Source: Prostheceraeus crozeri
Taxonomy: Eukaryota > Platyhelminthes > Polycladida > Euryleptidae
Reading direction: 5' to 3'
Length of the DNA stretch: 64,000 bases
NCBI GenBank assembly: GCA_907163375.1
Contig: CAJQUW010017013.1
Location: 165,744 to 229,743, forward strand
The translations under genes were made by a program, and so were the position numbers. Positions 58,347-64,000 of the stretch are shown one piece after another (position 1 is the stretch's first letter; every line of letters begins with the position of its first letter). The notes under the pieces were generated by a model that saw nothing but the letters and a program-made list of their open reading frames with translations, made no database searches and was not told where the DNA came from.

Positions 58347-58750
58347 ACTCGTCCGGCAACAGTTCATGCAGGCGTGAAATATGAAATGACTTCATGCCAA
58401 TTGTTCCCTTCAAAACAGTCTCACATGACATATTAGGCTTATTGACTGCATCTCGTATCGATGATCTTGGATTATTCTCCAACTCTTCCTTGACACGCAA
58501 AACATCATCCTCAGCAAGGGATGGGCGACCATTTTTCTCAGCATGTTGGACAGTGCCCGTCTCGGTCAATTTCTTAAACACAAGTCGGAATGTGCTTTCA
58601 GAAGGTGACTTTGATGTAAAATGTCTTTGCCACTGACGTAGGGCAGTATGGTTATGGATTCATAGTTAGCCATAAGCAACACAACGTTGATTGGATCTTC
58701 TACTGATAACGTCAGTATGGTTTCTATGAGTAACAAGTGAATATCAACCA
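58347..58750 (-). pseudogene. mariner/IS630-like transposase N-terminal remnant
   Basis: The minus strand shows RQWQRHFTSKSPSESTFRLV, FKKLTETGTVQHAEKNGRPS and SSIRDAVNKPNMS, then FHISRLHELLPDE, the two helix-turn-helix regions of this transposase group (the DUF4817/HTH_32 style). A frameshift lies just upstream of RQWQ: the start-side motif SVEDPINVVLLMANYES is in another frame. The catalytic half is missing; the frame runs straight into the 40-bp minisatellite at 58,346. Confidence 0.78.
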
Positions 58751-59613
58751 CTAGTACTGAAGGATTTTCACAGTCTTCAATTCAACGACACTGTGACGTC
58801 ATGCATAACTAATGTGTTAATGCAGAATAGCAAGCATCAATCACACATTGATGGATTTATTATCTTTCTTTATTATTTCTTCCTCTTTACCTTCCACTAT
58901 CAATTCAATGGACGTTAGTACATTAAGTCGTGTTCATATTGTTTTAGACCGCTAAATCAATTAGATTTCATGAAAAAGTATTTTTAGCTGTAGTCTATGA
59001 GAAAAAAATTTAAGCGAAAAACGTTTTTCAAGACATCTGAAAATTGGATGACTTTCTTAATATGAGTGAGCTTGGCTCGGCATTTAACTTGATTTTTTCA
59101 CAATTGCGAAATGTTACTAAAATTCTGGTTCTTCCTCTACAGCATAAAGTTAAGTTTGTAGTATAAATACTAACTGAGAAATCTTGATTTGACATCGTGT
59201 CGTACATTGTGACCATTAATCACCGAAGCCACAAGTCACATCAGGACTATATTGGACGAACACTGCGCGATGTTTATATCAGCCCATGATCGGGATAGAT
59301 TGGGGTTCAACATTAATGAACATTTCCCTTTACAACAAAGGTCTGTTGCTGTACATGGAATATCTAAAGAGAATGACAACTGTAAAGTCAATACAAGACA
59401 CCAGCAGCCTTGATTCCCCGACCGCACTCGCCTGACTGACCCAACTCCGCGGTGGAGACGAACAAGCACCTTCTTCACTGACAAAATGAATGCGAGTGAA
59501 GGTTGAATCGTCGTCATTCTCTTTAGATATTCAATCTGCTGTGTGACGCAGTCGCATGCCGTGCTGACATGCTGACAACGAGCTGTCGAGATCATTTGGA
59601 GATGACTTCCTTC
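58751..59613. other. No gene recognised
   Basis: A minus-strand frame of 119 codons at 59,236-59,595 shows no family signature. Nothing else was seen. Confidence 0.4.
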
Positions 59614-60515
59614 TTCCCCTCACCCCTCCTCAACACAATTCCTGCCTCACCCCTCCTATATCTATGCCTCACCCCTCCTCAACACAATTCCTGCCTCACC
59701 CCTCCTATATCTATGCCTCACCCCTCCTCAACACAATCCCTGCCTCACCCCTCCTATATCTATGCCTCACCCCTCCTCAACACAATCCCTGCCTCACCCC
59801 TCCTCAACACAATTCCTGCCTCACCCCTCCTATATCTATGCCTCACCCCTCCTCAACACAATTCCTGCCTCACCCCTCCTATATCTATGCCTCATCCCTC
59901 AACACAATTCCTGCCTCACCCCTCCTATATCTATGCCTCACCCCTCCTCAACACAATTCCTGCCTCACCCCTCCTCAACACAATTCCTGCCTCACCCCTC
60001 CTCAACACAATTCCTGCCTCACCCCTCCTATATCTATGCCTCACCCCTCCTCAACACAATTCCTGCCTCACCCCTCCTATATCTATGCCTCACCCCTCCT
60101 CAACACAATCCCTGCCTCACCCCTCCTATATCTATGCCTCACCCCTCCTCAACACAATTCCTGCCTCACCCCTCCTATATCTATGCCTCACCCCTCCTCA
60201 ACACAATCCCTGCCTCACCCCTCCTATATCTATGCCTCACCCCTCCTCAACACAATTCCTGCCTCACCCCTCCTATATCTATGCCTCACCCCTCCCCAAC
60301 ACAATTCCTGCCTCACCCCTCCTATATCTATGCCTCACCCCTCCTCAACACAATTCCTGTCACCCCTCCTATATCTATGCCTCACCCCTCCTCAACACAA
60401 TTCCTGCCTCACCCCTCCTATATCTATGCCTCACTCCTCCTCAACACAATTCATGTCACGACGCCTATATCTATGCCTCACTCCTCAACACAATTCATGT
60501 CACGACGCCTATATC
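59614..60515. repeat. Composite minisatellite, 27-bp and 22-bp modules
   Basis: Two modules share the start CCTCACCCCTCCT. One continues CAACACAATTCCTG (27 bp), the other ATATCTATG (22 bp). Mostly they alternate as a 49-bp dimer, with runs of the 27-bp module near 59,790 and 59,950-60,010. Edge units at 60,450-60,515 are decayed. The pyrimidine-rich strand is the plus strand. Long plus-strand frames are repeat artefacts. Confidence 0.95.
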
Positions 60516-61602
60516 TATAGTTCAGCTGCGACCTTGAAGAGAAAACTGTCTATTCACGACTTCCGTGCAAGATTTGGAGCTTAGAAAGGCCTAAAACTTG
60601 TCTCAGACATTATTTTCTAGTCAGACTTCCTTATCATGTAGAAATTGATCAGTATTTAAGAGAGATGTGTAATTTTGATAAACGCGCACCTTCTGGACTT
60701 CTCGCTTGTGATATTCCAGGAGAGAACGATACATTTGTGAATATCGGAGGTCATGAAAGTCCAATTTGTTATTCCTTTCATTTAGTTCACCTACAACTTT
60801 GCAACAATTCTCTGCTGACGGTAGACAAGTTCACAAATGTAGTACTCCTCCTAATGAAGACTATCTTTCAGACAGTCGGTGATAGCTTCCTCATTAATCC
60901 GTCTCATTCCCAGACTATTGTTCACGATGAATTCAAAGAAATCATCTACGACCACATCGCTTCTATACAAACTTCTTGCATGGTCTTCTATCCAATTATG
61001 CAGCAAAAGTCTTAGTTTAACGAGTGCGATGTCGCGAATATCATGCGATGTTGTAAACCAAAACATGATGCAATCATAGGGTCTTTTCAGTTCATTCTTC
61101 CAAGAATTAGAAACAAAATGAGACAATGGTGAAAATATGGAGACGAAGCTATCATTCTAGCACATGATTGAGGGAATATTCCTCGGATCATGCCTAAAAC
61201 TCGGGAAATTAGAAATCATTGAACGAAGGCCTTTTGTCTTGCATCAGTTTTTCTCTCATCCTTGCATCGGCCGAATGGCTTGAATGAATTAGCTGAATGT
61301 CCTACCTTCGCAGATAAAAAGCATTGCGAAGAGAGAATAATAAATAAGATTTGACATGAAACCTTTGTCAATGTCCACAGAGACTCTCTATGTGAAATTC
61401 TACAACAATAGACACCTGCGACATCAACTCTTTCATAAGGAAAATGCTTTTAGCAAAGAGGTGTTCGAACAGTCCGCCATCGCCACTGAAGGGATCTCTT
61501 TGTCCTCCGTTGACCTTCAACTTGACGCCGACAAAGAAGTCGATACGAACAATGCAGACCGCCAAGTGATAAACAATCAATTCGCAATCCATAAGCGTCA
61601 AC
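60516..61602. other. Region with unassigned overlapping frames
   Basis: Frames overlap on opposite strands: plus 60,665-61,015 and minus 60,851-61,126 (with LRLLLHNWIEDHARSLYR and DDFFEFIVNN, a helical protein-like stretch), and again at 61,356-61,625. I recognise none. One of the minus-strand frames could be an exon, but no good splice pair was identified. Confidence 0.3.
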
Positions 61603-63780
61603 ATGGACAGTGCTGACATGGCCACTACTCCCTCACCGGAGGCATGGACGGTGCTGACATGGTCACTACTCCCTCACAGGAGGCTTGGACGGTGCTGACA
61701 TGGTCACTACTTCCTCACCGGAGGCATGGACGGTGCTGACATGGTCACTACTCCCTCACAAGAGGCATGGACAGTGCTGACATGGTCACTACTCCCTCAC
61801 CGGAGGCATGGACAGTGCTGACATGGTCACTACTCCCTCACCGGAGGCATGGACGGTGCTGACATGGTCACTACTCCCTCACCGGAGGCATGGACGGTGC
61901 TGACATGGTCACTACTCCCTCACCGGAGGCATGGACGGTGCTGACATGGTCACTACTTCCTCACCGGAGGCATGGACGGTGCTGACATGGTCACTACTCC
62001 CTCACCGGAGGCATGGACGGTGCTGACATGGTCACTACTCCCTCACCGGAGGCTTGACGGTGCTGACATGGTCACTACTCCCTCAACGGAGGCTTGACGG
62101 TGCTGATATGGTCACTACTCCCTCACCGGAGGCATGGACAGTGCTGACATGGTCACTACTCCCTCACCGGAGGCATGGACGGTGCTGACATGGTCACTAC
62201 TTCCTCAACGGAGGCTTGACGGTGCTGATATGGTCACTACTCCCTCACAGGAGGCTTGGACGGTGCTGACATGGTCACTACTTCCTCACCGGAGGCATGG
62301 ACGGTGCTGACATGGTCACTACTCCCTCACCGGAGGCATGGACAGTGCTGACATGGTCACTACTCCCTCACCGGAGGCATGGACGGTGCTGACATGGTCA
62401 CTACTCCCTCACCGGAGGCTTGGACAGTGCTGACATGGTCACTACTCCCTCACCGGAGGCATGGACGGTGCTGACATGGTCACTACTCCCTCACAGGAGG
62501 TTTGGACGGTGCTGACATGGTCACTACTTCCCAACAGGAGGCGTGGACGGTGCTGACATGGTCACTACTCCCCAACAGGAGGCTTGGACGGTGCTGACAT
62601 GGTCACTACTCCCTCACCGGAGGCATGGATAGTGCTGACATGGTCACTACTCCCTCACCGGAGGCATGGATAGTGCTGACATGGTCACTACTCCCTCACC
62701 GGAGGCATGGACGGTGCTGACATGGTCACTACTCCCTCACAGGAGGTTTGGACGGTGCTGACATGGTCACTACTTCCCAACAGGAGGCATGGACGGTGCT
62801 GACATGGTCACTACTCCCTCACCGGAGGCTTGGACGGTGCTGACATGGTCACTACTCCCTCACCAGAGGCTTGGACGGTGCTGACATGGTCACTACTCCC
62901 ACACCGGAGGCTTGGACGGTGCTGACATGGTCACTACTCCCTCACCGGAGGCATGGATAGTGCTGACATGGTCACTACTCCCTCACCGGAGGCTTGGACG
63001 GTGCTGACATGGTCACTACTTCCTCACCGGAGGCATGGACGGTGCTGACATGGCCACTACTCCCTCACCGGAGGCATGGACAGTGCTGACATGGTCACTA
63101 CTCCCTCACCGGAGGCATGGACGGTGCTGACATGGTCACTACTCCCTCACCGGAGGCCTGCACGGTGCTGACATGGTCACTACTCCCTCACAGGAGGCTT
63201 GGGCGGTGCTGACATGGTCACTACTCCCTCACCGGAGGCTTGACGGTGCTGACATGGTCACTACTCCCTCACCGGAGGCTTGACGGTGCTGACATGGTCA
63301 CTACTCCCTCACAGGAGGCTTGGACGGTGCTGACATGGTCACTACTCCCTCACCGGAGGCATGGACGGTGCTGACATGGCCACTACTCCCTCACAGGAGG
63401 CTTGGACGGTGCTGACATGGTCACTACTCCCTCACCGGAGGCATGGACGGTGCTGACATGGTCACTACTCCCTCACCGGAGGCATGGACGGTGCTGACAT
63501 GGTCACTACTCCCTCACCGGAGGCATGGACGGTGCTGACATGGTCACTACTCCCTCACCGGAGGCATGGACGGTGCTGACATGGTCACTACTCCCTCACC
63601 GGAGGCATGGACGGTGCTGACATGGTCACTACTCCCTCACCGGAGGCATGGATAGTGCTGACATGGTCACTACTCCCTCACCGGAGGCTTGGACGGTGCT
63701 GACATGGTCACTACTCCCTCACCGGAGGCATGGACGGTGCTGACATGGTCACTACTCCCTCACAGGAGGTTTGGACGGTG
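61603..63780. repeat. Minisatellite, 41-bp unit, about 53 copies
   Basis: Consensus parts: GGAGGCATGGACGGTGCTGA then CATGGTCACTACTCCCTCACC. Variants include GCATGG/GCTTGG/GTTTGG/GCTTG and CCGG/CAGG. Aligned with the reverse complement of the 45-bp unit at 41,520-44,703 it shares GGAGGCTTGGACGGTGC and GGTCACTACTC, so the two arrays have a common origin in opposite orientation. Confidence 0.97.
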
Positions 63781-64000
63781 ACTCCACGCAAACCTAACTC
63801 CTCAGTTCGTGCAACTGAATTACAAATATCAGAAAAAGGAGTCAAAATTCTGTAAATTTTCATAAATTTGGAAGAATTGGGAATCTAAAAATGCGGAATT
63901 GCTTCTTTCAATGAGCGAATTTAGCAAACGAATTTCTCCAGATGAGAGATGACACACGAAATGTACACTGCATGTGGGGTAAATGTGCGGATGATTCACT
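63781..64000. other. No feature recognised
   Basis: The unique sequence after the array shows nothing supportable. Confidence 0.5.

Noticed and set aside
50673-58367. Minus-strand frames of 200-620 codons rich in STDPERTLSSAEVFHRSRE-type repeats
   Set aside because: The 40-bp unit has no minus-strand stop in any frame, so all three frames are open and encode the same 40-residue pattern. This is a minisatellite artefact.
59569-60584. Plus-strand Pro/Ser/His-rich frames of 250-320 codons
   Set aside because: All three plus-strand frames are open because the pyrimidine-rich 27+22-bp modules lack stops. No independent evidence of coding.
60851-61126. Minus-strand frame considered as an upstream ENKD1 exon
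   Set aside because: It shows no resemblance to the known middle or N-terminal ENKD1 blocks, and no convincing donor site was found.

Overview
The window is metazoan nuclear DNA, almost certainly from an invertebrate. It shows GT-AG introns, one recognisable animal gene (ENKD1, an enkurin-domain centrosome/cilium protein), tRNA-like sequences and a dense mix of transposon families: piggyBac, mariner-like, hAT-like MITEs, Penelope-like, LINE and Ty3/Gypsy-type LTR. I cannot name the species. Apart from two ENKD1 exons and some possible small exons, nearly everything readable is mobile or repetitive DNA.

Layout. (1) 1-14,659: a 484-bp sequence occurs at 1-484 and again at 14,177-14,659, more than 99% identical. 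Between the copies lie a broken LTR retrotransposon (485 to about 3,530) and a piggyBac-type transposon (4,890-13,773, TTAA on both sides). The piggyBac transposase is cut in two by a 6.4-kb insertion (5,718-12,123) whose ends are full of GTCGG motifs. (2) 14,660-17,742: an old tandem duplication, then a LINE reverse-transcriptase remnant with a MITE inside it. (3) 17,743-18,067: last exon of ENKD1 on the minus strand. The preceding exon is at 45,676-45,965, so one intron of 27.6 kb fills the centre of the window. (4) That intron holds a cluster of TACCAAGCGCCC-type motifs, hAT-like MITEs, a tRNA-Ser-like sequence, a mariner-like transposon (24,801-29,412) carrying a nested Penelope-like element and three MITEs, a 40-bp minisatellite, a second Penelope-like copy with a LINE inserted in one arm, a third Penelope-like remnant, and a 45-bp minisatellite. 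(5) 45,966-64,000: two more MITE copies, one of which contains a tRNA-like segment; a tandem array of eight 79-bp tRNA-like units; a 7.5-kb minisatellite with 40-bp units that ends inside a mariner-like transposase remnant; a 27+22-bp composite minisatellite; and a 41-bp minisatellite that is the inverted relative of the 45-bp array.

How it fits together: the only host gene I can support is ENKD1. Its upstream exons were not found and may lie beyond the window. No operon-like or multi-gene system is visible. The notable biology is structural: a very large repeat-filled intron, five long minisatellite arrays within about 33 kb (two of common origin in opposite orientation), a tandem tRNA-like array, and a 6.4-kb insertion of unassigned transposon type. 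The long reading frames inside the minisatellites come from repetition and should not be read as genes.
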